Below, piece after piece: positions 1-11,691 of a DNA stretch of 64,000 nucleotides (position 1 is its first letter; each line of letters starts with the position of its first letter). Where the stretch lies: the NCBI GenBank assembly GCA_021018995.1, contig CM037596.1:88915184-88979183 (forward strand), given 5' to 3'. Below the pieces are notes generated by a model that saw only the letters and a list, made by a program, of their open reading frames with translations, had not been told where the DNA came from and did not search any database. Origin of the DNA: Chloranthus sessilifolius (Eukaryota; Streptophyta; Magnoliopsida; Chloranthales; Chloranthaceae). Both the position numbers and the translations under genes were made by a program.

Positions 1-854
1 AAAGCTTCATATATGAACATCTCGACAAGTTGGATGAAGGTGTAGATTTGGATTCGAGAGGTTGAAGCATCCAATCGATAGGTACTAAAGTGCAGCTGGA
101 AACTCAGCAACATCAGGTGACCTTTCGTGAGGTTCTGTAGTGTAATTCAAGAGGATGAGAGTATGCATCTGAAGTTATCTTGAGAGGTTGGTTTGAACCA
201 GTCGACAGGATGATTTTAGGTTCACAACACAGCAGCATCAACTTGAGAGGTTTACTGAAGTGTAGCTCGACAGGATGGAGGACTGGTCTACTCGAGAGGT
301 TGAAGAGTGCTACTGTATTGAAGAGCTCGATAGGTTCAGCTCTTCTCTTTAAACCAATCCACAGGTTTGCTTACCAGCTATATGCACACCTTGACATGTT
401 CAATATATATTCCAGCAGTTCCAAGTCTTGCTTCAGCTCTTGATAGGTCGCATTGCTACTTTGCTCGAGTTCCTCTAATGTGCAGCTATTGTAGGTGTTC
501 CATATGGCAACATCTCTTTGTGCAGCTGTCTAGTGTGCACAAAGCTTCATATATTGCTGAGGTGGTTGCTGCAATGTGCGCACATCTGCAAGTGATGTTG
601 CTATGTTCCAATGTGCATAAAGCTGAAAATGATTGTGACAATGTGGAGCTGAAAGTGTTGAGGCTTGAGCTTCTTTGTTTTACTGAATAGTTCTCAATCC
701 TTCTTATTGGCACTTGTTACATGAGAAAAATGCACTTGCTGTGTTTTTATTCCTAACTACAAAATAATATTAAAAAGCAGTTATTAGTTACTCTAAGTAC
801 TAACAAAAGCTAGGTTTAAAGGGGGTAAAATGGTATAAATCAGTAACTAACACA
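1..854 (-). mobile_element. LTR1 (3' LTR, partial) of gag-only Athila-like element
   Basis: This is the inner part of a long terminal repeat; its other end lies before base 1. It aligns by eye with LTR2: bases 40-395 match 6680-7043, bases 397-555 match 29820-29973, and 556-854 match 42074-42367. It therefore also shows LTR2 as it was before its two insertions. Read on the minus strand it starts TGTGTTAGTTACTG, directly after a purine tract. It contains many copies of a short CGAGAGG/CGACAGG motif. It has no coding capacity. Confidence 0.8.
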
Positions 855-866
855 CCCCCAAGCCTA
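855..866 (-). other. Polypurine tract next to LTR1
   Basis: On the minus strand the sequence reads GGCTTGGGGG immediately before the TG of LTR1. The second copy, at 42368-42379, reads GGTTTGGGGA in the same place. This is the expected plus-strand primer position for a minus-strand LTR element. Confidence 0.6.
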
Positions 867-3342
867 ATCTTTGCTAGTCCTCGAGCAAAGTGAAATTTAA
901 AACAATTAACCTACAAAACTAAATACCACTTTCGTAGGGAACACAGATGCATTTAGCATATGCACCAAGCCTTTTAAATCCCTACGTCATCCCTAGTGGA
1001 GGAGTGAAGTCTCCTGAGGGTTTTCAGTGAAGGCACCCACAAACTTCTCCAATAAAATCAGTTAATATTAATGCAGCATGTTAAAACAGAGTTCAAATAA
1101 AATAAAATTCATTTCACACCTTATTCAATATTTTAGAGAATTCCCTGCAGAAAAACAACAATTTAAAACTAAAATTCTGCTATAATTCCTTCACCACCAA
1201 TCAGCTCATGTCAAGGGTGTAGTGTGTGCAAATTAATGCAAAGCTCACCATTAATTTGAGAATTTTGCTTTGATTATATCCCCAACAAACTTAATTTTAG
1301 ATCCAAATCTCACCAGGGCTGTCAATCAAGGGTGTACCATTTCTCATAGGTCAAGAGCAGTTACAGCCCTCAAATAGGACTACAAGCATCAATATAGACA
1401 ATGCTCAAATTCCTTAAATCTTTTAGCTCTTTTCACCATAGATTACGCAACTCCTCATTTCCATATGGTAGCTCAATTAATTTCATATCAGTAGGGTCTT
1501 TTATTGGGTTGTAATGTAGCTTACGGGTGAGGTTTATAAAGAAAAAAGGGCGTTCAAAATTGAGAAATTAGTAAGGTAAGGAGATGATTCATGATATCAC
1601 CTTCATTTCAGCACAATTCCATCTTCTTTTTGAATTTTCACAAGCAAAGTGACCAGCTTCTTATCTTCTTTTTCAAAATTTCCAATGAAATGACTTCGCT
1701 TTCACATTTTTGTTTTGGTTTTCTGTTTTTCTTTTTCTTTCTATATTTTACTCATTTATTTTTATATGGGCTGGTGTGCCACATCTCCACAACTGACACA
1801 CAGCTGACTTCAAATGTGCTTTCTTTTCCTTCCACAAAATGTCAAACCAACTCTACCTTTTTCAACTCCTTCACCTTTACCTTCTGAAATCTCAGGATGA
1901 GGGTCAGGCTGCATCAGGTCACTGAGGTTTGGGTTCAAATTCTCTTGTTTTTGTCAAGGAAAACTTGGATTTTCAAGGCTCAAATGGTGTGTATCAAGGG
2001 CTGTTCAAAGGGTAGGGATCTTTTTAGCTCAAACTGTCCAAAGGATGACCTTACTTCATTTCTTCAATGTCATGAGTTTTGTCAATTTATTTCAACTTAG
2101 GGTGCACAACTTCTAGTTAAAAAGAATATGTTCAATCAGTCCTTAGAGCAGAAAATTTTTGCCAAATCACACTTCAAAAGAAATTTTCACAGGCCCAAAT
2201 CTCACTGGGTATGGTCTTCTATTAAATTCCTGGGTATATCCTTACAATTTTCTCTCTTTTCAGGTTAACTAAGCACCAATTTGTGAAAAATTCTTAACAT
2301 TTGCTTTATGAAAGTGTTAGAGCTACAAAAAATTTCAGTTTTAAAAAGTTTTTAATTTCATCCTTTTTTCAAAAAATCAGGTGGGAATTCACTTTATTTA
2401 AAAATAAATAAATTTCCAACACTGTTGCACTAGCATTAACTATTTCATTGGCACACCTTGCCATACCCCCAAACCTAAGATGAGAATTGTCCTCAATGTT
2501 TACACAGTGAGTAAATAGGGGCAGTTGATTAAAACAAGAAAGAAAAATAAACAACAAAATAAAAGCAATATGCAGCAAAGAAGAGAAAGAATAAAAGCTC
2601 AAAACTGAATATATAGACAGAAAAATAGAAAGAATGATATACAAATGGAAGAAATTTCCTATAAAAATGGAAAAACAACAAAACAAAGTCAAAAAAAAAA
2701 TTGAATACAAACACACAGAAATGAAGAAAATCAGGAAAAATAGTACACACATATATCCTATGAAAGAAAAATAAGCAAACTAAAAACAAAATTCCTAAAA
2801 CAATATCCTACAATCAGTTGTGTTGAGTATGAGACTAAGGTGAGTTTTGTGCTGTGGATGTGTATGAACCAATATGAATTTTAAAGTAATGCCAGCATAA
2901 ATGCACACATTTAGAAATAGGATTCATACACAGCTGCGACCCATTAGCAGTGAAAGATCTTCAAAGTGAATGCATTCAGCGGCCCCATTGAATTTTCAAA
3001 ACAAAATATGATCCTCTGCTCATTAACTTTCATGATTCCTCCAAAATTTAAAAACCATGATCTAAGCAGTTCAAGATGGGGCTATATGAATGACAGTAAA
3101 AGAAAAACAGCCCATCTGGATCTGATTTATTTATTTTTTATTTTTTTAATTTGTTATTTTAGTAGTTGGGGCTCAATAATAGCCCTTATTTAAACACTAC
3201 TACTGAAGAATACAAACAATATTATTGAAACATAAGTATGAAATTTTTATTTGTGTTTATCTTTTTTTTTTTTTTTTTATTTGTTTTTATTATTTTACAC
3301 AAAAAATCAACATGCTTAAATCTGAAACTGCAATAAGGAACC
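867..3342 (-). other. Non-coding 3' internal half of gag-only element
   Basis: About 2.5 kb lies between the gag remnant and LTR1. There is no reading frame resembling protease, RT, RNase H or integrase. The region is AT-rich and aligns along its length with 42380-44900 in the second unit. Because both units share it, the lack of pol is a property of the family and not a private deletion. T-rich stretches lie near 1690-1760 and 3260-3285. Confidence 0.65.
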
Positions 3343-4806
3343 TTGTTGCCTTGTCCTTCTACACCTCTTTTTGGTTCAAAAATACCTTCCCATCTGCCAT
3401 CTTTGAAAGAAGGTTCACCCATCATGTGCAATCCCTTAGGATTATTTATTGGTTGGCTGAGGAGTCTACCCTCTTCCCTTTTAGTCAGAGCATTGGAGAG
3501 ACGACCAAGCTGGTCCTCAATCCTTTTGATACTCTAGATGTGGGACTGTACATTCTGTGCTAAGGAGCTAAGGCTATGTAATGAGGACAGAACCTGCTCC
3601 TGAAAGGAGGGTGGAGTAGATTAGGGATCTTATGCTGACATATGATTTTGCAGAGCCTTTGGCTGTTGGGACTAATTATTGAGGGAAAAATTTTGTTGGT
3701 AATGTTGGGCTAGTCTATAGGGCATTGCCTACTGCTGCTGGGGTTGAGAATGATTATCTTGGTTCCACCTCAGATTGGGGTGGTTCCTCCATGGATATCT
3801 AGCATGTTGCTACTATTACTGCCCATAGGACTGAGCTGCATTGGTATGCTCCATGACGAAATCAGGATAAACACCAGTAGAGGGACAACCTTTAACAGAG
3901 TGTGAGAGGGACTAGCATATCGGGCATGCCTCTTGCACCTGTGCAACTAGAGAGGGCTGCAACACACTCACCAATTTATCAAATTGATGTGTCAAACTAT
4001 TTATTTTCCTCTCCAGGTCATTACACACATTTAATTCAAACAATTTTCCTTTGAAAGTGGGGTGTCATGTAACTCCAGTAGCTGTCTCAATATCAGGTTT
4101 TGACAGAGCCTCTTGCTGAGTTGAATTTTCACCAATTACATCAAACAACTCCCATGCTTTCTCATCAGTTTTGTTAAGGTAAGTGTCACCACATGATGCT
4201 CCCACCAAGGATTTGCTTTTAGAATCAATACCTTGTTAGAAGCTTTGAACAAGCTGCCATCTAGGTATCTGATGGTGTGGGCATTGCCTTAGCAATTCTT
4301 TAAATCTCTCCCATGCTTCATGAAAATTTTTAGCTTGGGATTGAGCAACAGAAATGATGCTCTTTCTCAGCTGAATTGTCTTGTGTATGAGAAAAAATTT
4401 AGCCAAAAATTGGGTTTGCAAATAATTCCAAGATTGTAGGTTATTTGCTGGGATCGTAGAAAGCCATGATCTGGCTTTATCCTTTAATGAATATAGTGCA
4501 TAGGCCAAGGAACTCATCTGCATGCTTATATGGGCCTTCCTTGCTAAGCCTATGAAAAGATGGCAACATTTGAATGGTTGAGGATTTGATTTCATAGTTG
4601 CCATGAATAGTAGAGAATTGAATGCAAAAGGGGGAAGAATATGCCCCTGGTGCATATTATTCCTTCAAGGTCTTTTGCTGCTCACCCATTACAAATGGCC
4701 CACAATTAACTATAGGTGTGTGTGGGGGATGCTGAGGTCTAAGAAGCCTCTCAACTTTAAGATCTAAAGGGACAATCTCGGGGTTGAGGGATCTTCTACC
4801 AAGCAT
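3343..4806 (-). pseudogene. gag: gag pseudogene, Athila-like
   Basis: This is a capsid/nucleocapsid precursor of an Athila-type Ty3/gypsy element. The start (ATG at 4806, MLGRRSLNPE) aligns with those of the other two gag copies in the window (46397 minus, 60923 plus). The capsid core shows ARSWL, then QFLAKFF, then AWERFKELLRQCPHH near 4630-4240. A CCHC knuckle (CPIC, then H, then GCP) lies near 3940-3890 but has an in-frame TAG just after CPIC. Compared with the copy at 44900-46397, about 50 bases of the capsid core are missing near 4490. A glutamine-rich tail follows. Several stops and shifts make it non-functional. Confidence 0.75.
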
Positions 4807-5244
4807 ACACACACAACAAAATAGATATCAGTAAATACAAAAATAGTAGCAAAAATTACAGCAAAACAAAAAACAAAAACAAACTGAAACAAAGTAGAAC
4901 TGTGGAATTTAAAGAATTAGAAAAATCAAGGAGAAGGAAATGCAAACTCAGGTAGATCAGCTCTAGTTGCAATCCATTTGCTTCTCCTTTGCCTACTACT
5001 CTGGATCTGTAAAAATTCAACAACTTCAGTAGTAATTTATTCAAATAGCTAAAAAGCAATGAATACAAAGAAAAAAAATTCAGAAATACTGTAGCAGTAA
5101 AATAGATTTTCTATACAAGTACTGCAGCAGACATTTATTCAAACAATTTGAATGCAATATATAGATCTAAAACAAAACATCGATAAAAAGTAAAGAAAAT
5201 CAGATCTACAAAAAGAAAAACTCAAATCTACTAACTAGATCAAA

Positions 5245-5264
5245 ACTCCCCAGCAACGACGCCA
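5245..5264 (-). other. Primer binding site (tRNA-Asp type), gag-only unit 1
   Basis: On the minus strand TGGCGTCGTTGCTGGGGAG follows LTR2 after a short spacer. The second unit has TGGCGCCGTTGCCAGGGAG at 46837-46855. That matches the 3' end of plant tRNA-Asp, the usual primer in the Athila lineage as I recall it. It fixes the element's orientation as minus. Confidence 0.7.
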
Positions 5265-6293
5265 AAAACCTATTCGAGATATTTCAGGTGCTGATTATTA
5301 TTGGTGAAGAAAAAATAAAATCAAAGTAAAATAGAAGATGAAGGAGATGAAAATAGAAACTCTAAAATATACAGACCTGGAAGATATAGGGTCCTTTTAT
5401 AGCAAGTTTTAAAAGTAAGAGTTTGTCCCACAGAGAGTAGGGATATGAAACCTAATAGGTTGTATAGTAAACCTTCGGATCAGCTACAGATCTAGCAATT
5501 CTAACCTATTCTAAGAAAACATGGAAAGGAAGAGAGTTTTTCAGGTGTCACATGATTTAATCTACAAAACAAAAATATAAAGCTAGATCTACAAGATGAG
5601 GAAGATGAATGGTAAAATAAAATATAAAATGGGGAGAAATAGACAGCTAGGGACTGGTTCTTATTGCAAATCAGATCAAGATTTGTGGATATGCAGCTAT
5701 CCTTCACTTGTCACAAGTGCAAGGTAGAAGAATCCAATTTAGACTAGATGTTTGAATTGATCTTAAGGCAATGATATGTCCACTTCAATGGTCACAAATC
5801 ATCCTAGGGATTTCCTTCAATCCAAAGGCTTCAATTAGAACAGTAAAATCACTAAAAATGCTATGGATGCCAGGCTACAAGCTCAGGCATCCATAGGAAT
5901 ATTAAACCTAGGAAGATAAGTTGGTAATCAAGAGATCTAAAGGTAAAATGAATGGGCTATTCCCAAATACATAAATCCGATTAAGAATCTACTGGAATCA
6001 AAAGATCTATAGATTTAATTGAACTTTAAAATCAACAATTTATTGAATCAAAACAACTTACAATAGATTGTTCTCAGATATATAGTTTGTGCATCAATCC
6101 ACACATCTCCAAGCTGAAATTACAATTACAAACCAGATCTATGCTACACCTAGATCTAATCCAACATGCTGGATTAGAGAGAGAAGGGGGAAGAGAAAAA
6201 GGAAAATTAAACCTAAAATTAAACCTAAATGAGTCAAAGTGAACTCAGAGAATTTCCTAGTTTCCTTGCTGAAGAATTACAGCAAAGAGGATG

Positions 6294-6303
6294 CTTATTT
6301 ATA
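6294..6303 (-). promoter_or_regulatory. Possible TATA box in LTR2
   Basis: The minus strand reads TATAAATAAG within the LTR. The position and strand suit transcription of the gag-only element, but there is no other evidence. Confidence 0.3.
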
Positions 6304-7043
6304 CATATGAATTGATCCATGGGCCTTGAGTTGCAGCCAATCAGAGGAGAGGAATTGATTCCATTTTATATTAATCCATGTGTTTAGCATTCTATCCAAT
6401 CAGAGAAAAGAGAGAGATCCATTCAGTTATACCCAGCTGTAATGTTTTGCTTCCTGCCTAGAATTTGGTTTGAAAAATAGTTTCTATGTGGGAAGCTATC
6501 CCATGTGCTTTGGAGTTCTCAAAAATACCCTGGCCAACAAAAGATAACTCCAGCGGTAGCCCTCACATCATTCCTGCAAATTAATTGGAACCAAGCTGCT
6601 GTGAATGCCCAACTTAATCTCAAAATCCATTGGCTTCATTTGGAACCCAAGATAGCCCCCAAGTGGTCACAGATAGTGGCTGAAGGTGTAGATTTGGATT
6701 CGAGAGGTTGAAGCATCCATTCAACAAGTACTGAAGTGCAGCTAGAAACTCAACAGCTTTAGGTGACCTTTCGTGAGGTTTTATAGTGCAATTCGAGAGG
6801 ATGAGAGTATCCAACTAAAGCTATCTCGAGAGGTTGGTTTGAACCAGTCGACAGGATGATTTTATGTTCACAACATAGTAGCATCAACTCGAGAGGTTTA
6901 CTGAAGTGCAGCTCAACAGGATGGAGAACTGGTCTACTCGAGAGGTTGAAGAGTGCTGCAGTATTGAAGAGCTCGATAGGTTTAACTCTTCTCTTTAAAC
7001 CAATCGACAGGTTTTCTTACCAGCTATATGCACACCTTGACAT

Positions 7044-7048
7044 GTTCA
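7044..7048. repeat. Target site duplication GTTCA (left)
   Basis: GTTCA precedes the TG of the Ogre-like element and recurs at 29815-29819 after its terminal CA. LTR1 (bases 390-410) shows the unoccupied site with a single GTTCA, so both ends are exact. Confidence 0.95.
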
Positions 7049-7766
7049 TGTGCAACCGTGGGATTTGTGATGATCCCGTCGCGGCGATGCACTCGCTTGC
7101 AAAAAAAATAGATTCGCCACCCGGAGCTTTTGGTGTCCCGGGATACCTATATCATTTTTATAAGTACTGAAGTGCCACAAATATGACTCTGAATCCGGTC
7201 GACACCAAAGGCTGTTGGGTAGGGGCTTCGGTTATCGATCGGAAAAGTGTTAGGCACCTGATCAACCCGCTTAATGCGGTCTCTACTAATGGCTAAAATA
7301 AAAATAAAGTAAAAGAAAAGAAAATAGCTTCCTCTTGCCTAAATGGTCCTTAAATCCTATTTGTGCCCCTCCGTTCCTACCAAAAATTCGGCGATGTAAC
7401 GGCACAAATGGGAGGACGGGAGGAACCAAAGAAGAGATAGGAGAAGAAAGGGGAGAGACAGAGCCCTCGGGCCCTTGTAGCACCGTAGAGGAGCCTTGCT
7501 TGGCTTGCTTTGATGAGCTTTTGAAGGCTTGTATGGTATGGAATGGGGTTCTAACTCCTAAGGCTTGAAGCTAAGAGGTAGAAAAGGAAGGCTAGGGAAT
7601 CACAAACACCTATCCTAAAGGCTTTTCATGAAAGGCAAGGGTGGGGAAGAGGTTTTTGAATTCTGGTTTTTGGATGGAAAGTGTGCACCAAAGGGAAAAA
7701 GATCTCACTTTAAGCTCTTTCTCTCTTAGGTAAAAATTCTCAACCCCGAAACCAAGGGGTGGGGGT

Positions 7767-7777
7767 CTTTATTTATA
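7767..7777 (-). promoter_or_regulatory. TATA box of the 3' LTR
   Basis: The minus strand reads TATAAATAAAG. The other LTR keeps TATAAATAGAG at the same place (28898-28908). Conservation in both LTRs supports a core promoter. Confidence 0.5.
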
Positions 7778-8142
7778 GGAAATGGGTGGATTAGGAGATC
7801 ACTTAGGAGCTAAATGGGTTTAGCAGTTAGGTAATCTCAAATCTAAGATTTTCTAGGGTTTTTGGAGCCTTGAAATGTGTGAGAAAGTCCTCCAATGGTG
7901 GATGATGGGGTGAGGCTTTAAGCCACTTGAAGGGTTGCAAATAGGTTGGGAATTGGTGCAATAGAACTAGCAAAACACACCCTAAAGGTCAGGGTGGTCA
8001 ACAAGTCAAACCCCAATCATAATTTTTGGGGCAAAATTCAGAGGTTACAATTCATATTAGTTGTGCCAGGCAAATATATAGTAAAACAGTTTTACACAGT
8101 GCCTGAAAGTTGGTTCGCGAGGGTGGGCCCCACCTTTAACCT

Positions 8143-8297
8143 TCGCGCAACTAATAGTTGCGTCAGGCTTAAAAACTGGGAGAATTGGCCTGGCATAACT
8201 AATAGTTGCGCCAGGCAGAATTATCACTGGTGTAACTATTAGTAGTGTCAGGTAATTTTTGGGGAGAAATAGTCTGGCGCAACTAATAGTTGCGCCA
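8143..8297. repeat. Palindromic-repeat array 1 (3' LTR)
   Basis: Four units start at 8143, 8191, 8228 and 8275. The consensus is an 11-base arm TGGCGCAACTA, one A or T, then the exact reverse complement TAGTTGCGCCA. The unit at 8275-8297 is perfect. A fifth degraded half-unit lies at about 8055-8068, where the other LTR keeps a full unit (29192). The last unit is absent from the other LTR, so copy number differs between the two LTRs of one element. Confidence 0.85.
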
Positions 8298-8719
8298 AAT
8301 CCCTAGGGGGGCCCACGTGATTTTACTCTTATGCCCTCCGGGCTCGATTTGCCATATCTTTTGATGTATATCTCTAATTGGGGTGATTCTTAGACCGTTG
8401 GAAAGCTGACGACCTCTACTTTTCAATGGTATGAGATTTGATCATAGTAGAGGGCTGTAGTTAGTTTCAGTGCACCCCTCAACCATTTGCTTGATAAGGT
8501 TAGGTTTAGGTTTAGAACGGGTTCTAAGGGTCGGGATTGATTTCTAAAGGTTTGGGTCAGGTTCCTAAGGGATCTATGGTGATTCCTAAGGGTTTAGAAA
8601 GGTTCCTAAGGGTTCTAGGAGGGTTTCTAAAGGTTCCATACATGTCATCAAAAGCTTAAAATTGTACCTCTCTCGAAAGGTGTTTCAATTGGGCCTTGGG
8701 CCAAATTTGGATATCTACA

Positions 8720-8734
8720 GATGCCCCTCTTTGG
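8720..8734 (-). other. Polypurine tract of the Ogre-like element
   Basis: The minus strand reads CCAAAGAGGGGCATC directly before the TGTAGATATCC start of the 3' LTR. This is the expected place for second-strand priming. Confidence 0.7.
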
Positions 8735-10036
8735 TATTCGATCACAAATGATCAAATGCCAAAGAAAAAGAGACATCCGAAGAGGCCCAAGGCATTACTG
8801 ATGGGTTCGCTGCATTCAGAATGAAATTTAAACACCAAATGAGTAACACGGTGAGAAAACAAAAGCCCTAGGATGTCAGGCTAAACATTCGTTTCTCGAG
8901 GTAATCTGTTCTCAAGTGCTTAGCGACATTACTAGGCATAACCGAGATGGAATGAGTTGCGAACTCCCTATAGTCGGGAAAGATATTTACTTCTCAGGAT
9001 GATTTTGAAGGTATCTAATATTTAAAATTCATTCTGAATGCAACAACTTCGTGAGTAAAAGGGGGGGGATCGACTCACATTCAAAGATAAGCGCGAAGTA
9101 AGCATACGCAAGGCTCTACAGTTTGTGTTCAATCCTACGAGGCATTTGATAGCCCCATCTGACTTTTCGTGAGTGCCCCTGCTGAAAGCAGGGTTTGAGG
9201 TTTTTAGGCGAACCCATAGACCCTGAAGTTTATTTAGCATAACTGCCCAAGCGAAGTGAATAGATGTCACAACACTTTTTGGGAGTGCATGCCATTTTCG
9301 AAAGCATGCCTTAGATTAACATGGCCTAGAGCATTCAGCTTTGATTACCTTGAACAGATCCAACCAAATATTGGGGTATCTCCATGAAGGGATATCCAAT
9401 CCTTGTCTCTGCTGACAATGATCATAAACATTAATTAACTATGCATAATCATGCACCCATCAGGGGCAATAAGCAACAACAAAGGCGATGAAAGCCTCAA
9501 CTCGGACCCACTCGGGTATAATTTACGGGGACAAACGACCATCATACGGATACCCAGACGCATGGCATACACTTTACAGGGATACCGCTGCCCATACAGG
9601 TTTTAAGCCTGCAGAAAATAAAAAGGGAAATGAACCCTTCTGAATACATGGTTGCGCATAGTTTGATTGACACGTAATCTCATTCTCATCAGATTGGTCT
9701 CAACCAACGATTGACCTTTTCCAATGGAAAATCTGAAGCTTAAGACACTTAAGTTCACATGAATTCAAAATAAAATGCTCATCGCAAAGATTTAGCCGTG
9801 GAGTCGACTCGATCAAAACATTGACTGTTTGACCGGGACCGACACTGTTGCTCCTTCCTTAAAGTAGGATCCAAAAATCCGAGGCGAACCTCCGACTCAG
9901 GATTTTAGTATGGCACAACTGCATTGCGGATAAAATATTGACGTTTTACCGCTTTATACTTGGGCGTCTCTGTGGGGAATACAAATCTATTTTTTATTTT
10001 TCTATCATTTTATGCGATTTTTAAAATTTTTTAATT
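8735..10036. other. Non-coding region between 3' LTR and antisense gene
   Basis: About 1.3 kb with no convincing coding region. Short frames on both strands have no recognisable domain. It belongs to the 3' internal part of the Ogre-like element. Confidence 0.5.
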
Positions 10037-10130
10037 GTTATTTTATGTGATTTTTTGGAGTTTTGAAGTTATTATTTTATGTGATTTTTTAGAATTTTGA
10101 AGTTATTATTTTATGTGGATTTTTCTTGTG
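10037..10130. repeat. 35-bp tandem repeat
   Basis: About two and a half units built on TTATTTTATGTGATTTTTT followed by TTTTGAAG, with a period of 35 bp. It is AT-rich. Confidence 0.6.
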
Positions 10131-10352
10131 AATACTCCCGGCTTCTCTGTGGGGATTTTTTTTAGATTTTTGTTTATATTTTCTTGTGTAGGATCGGGGT
10201 GCTCATTGATCTCTCTTAGCAAGTTGAAGGATGATCGAAATGCTGCCTTGGGAGCACGTGCATCTGCCGGGAGTGACAAAACAAACAAAAAGAGTGGGGG
10301 GACCGGTCTTCCCATCTGGCCCGTACCAAGCCCAAGACTCGGCCTAAGTACT

Positions 10353-10471
10353 TGGCGCAACTAATAGTTGCGCCAGGCCACTAGGGGCCTCAAAATAGCC
10401 TGACATAACTAATAGTTGCGCCAAGCAAAAGGTGGGAAATATATTTCCTAGCGCAGCTATTAGTTGCGCCA
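10353..10471. repeat. Palindromic-repeat array 2
   Basis: Three 23-bp units start at 10353, 10401 and 10449, exactly 48 bp apart, with 25-bp spacers that differ from each other. The first unit is a perfect palindrome around one central base; the others have two or three changes. The array lies upstream of the first antisense gene. Confidence 0.88.
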
Positions 10472-10679
10472 AGCTTGGCTGGGGGGAATTTAAACAGCCC
10501 GAGTTCGGGCTAGGGGCTTTATTTTGAATTTTTCTCTCCCTCCTTCCTCTTTGAAACTAAAAATCGCCCCCCCTCCTTGAGTTCCTTTACATTGCCTCTA
10601 CGCGTGCCCCATTGTCGTTGCTTTGCTTGTGTGGATTGATCGTCGGATCACGCTAGATCAAAGACCACTTTTCTCTCTA

Positions 10680-11580
10680 AAGGTAACCATTAAAATCCCT
10701 TTTCTTTGATTTTTCTTTGATTTTTCTTGCTTTTTCTTGTAGATTTGATCACGATCTTGCATTCTTTGATGAGTATGATTTATTTATATGGTGTGTATGT
10801 TTATTGATGAAGTGAGGATGATTCTTCATGAACAATGCCTTATTTTGTTATTTCATGGATTTATTGGTGCCTAATATATATATTTTTTGTTGTTTTTATT
10901 TGTGTATATGGAAAGGGATTTTTTGGTTTATATTTTTTGCAAAGAATTTTTTTTTTTTGTTTTTATTAAAATAAAGCAAAGGATTTTTTTTTTGTTTGAT
11001 TTTTTTGATTGATTTTTTTACTTTTGTAAATAAAGGATTTTTTTTTATTTTGTTTTTATATTTGCAAAGTAAAGTGAAGAGCATTTTTTTGTTTGTGGTT
11101 TTTACTTTTTATTTTGACAAACAAAGTAAAGGATTATTATTTTACTTTGCAAAGAAAATTTGTTTTATTTTGTAAATAAAGGATTATTATTTTATTTTGA
11201 CAAACAAAAAAAAAATTTGTTTTTGGTTTTTTGGTTTTTAGGAACACAAAGAAATGGCTGTTTGTTTTTTCCTTGGGACCTAAGGAGAAGAGAAAGATTT
11301 TTTTGTTTATAAGCGTGATGATGATTTCTTTCTACTTTTTTTTGTTTTTTTTTTTGCTTTTGTTTTCCTAGACATAAAGGGGGGATTTTTTTGTTTTTCT
11401 AAGTGTAAAAGAAAGGCCTTTTTTATTATTTTTTTAGAAACATAAAAGAATGATTTTATTTGATTCTAACTTTCTTTATTTTCAAAGATAGGAAGGGGAA
11501 ATTTTATTTTTTTGTCATTTTTTGAAGAAAAGATTTTGCATTTTCAACCTAAAAGGGATCTCTTTTTTTTGTTTAGGTAT
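10680..11580. repeat. T-rich tract with AAAGGATTTTT motifs
   Basis: About 900 bp is dominated by T runs, interrupted by AAATAAAGGATT-like words. It has no coding capacity. It sits just upstream of the antisense gene and could be its 5' UTR or intron, but nothing decides this. Confidence 0.5.
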
Positions 11581-11691
11581 GTGTATCTCTCATTTCTGAA
11601 AATATGTGAAAAGAAAGGGGAAGGGTGAGCATACTTACCTCCCTTTTGTAGCATAGAATATCATGGCTCTTTATCATTAATCTGCTCTGAC

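Larger units (their letters stand above)
5271..7048 (-). mobile_element. LTR2 of gag-only tandem, segment 1
   Basis: This is the first of three pieces of the middle LTR. It begins TA where LTR3 has TG, so the terminal dinucleotide is mutated. It continues until the Ogre-like insertion at 7049. The remaining pieces are 29820-29973 and 42074-42367, which sum to about 2.23 kb. It is shared by two internal regions, one on each side. Bases 5290-5690 align with LTR3 at 49670-50055. Confidence 0.8.
7049..8719 (-). mobile_element. 3' LTR of the Ogre-like element
   Basis: This 1671-bp LTR starts TGTGCAACC and ends ATATCTACA on the plus strand. On the minus strand it starts TGTAGATATCC, and its partner starts TGTAGACACCC. 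It contains a palindrome array near its inner end and a TATA box. It pairs with 28177-29814 along its full length, apart from small indels in the palindrome array. Confidence 0.93.

Noticed and set aside
1897..2100. Small plus-strand frames in the gag-only internal region as genes
   Set aside because: They are not preserved as frames with any domain, and the homologous part of the second unit differs; composition is that of non-coding retroelement DNA.
10896..11084. Lysine/asparagine-rich minus-strand frame
   Set aside because: It is translation of a T-rich tract and has no domain.
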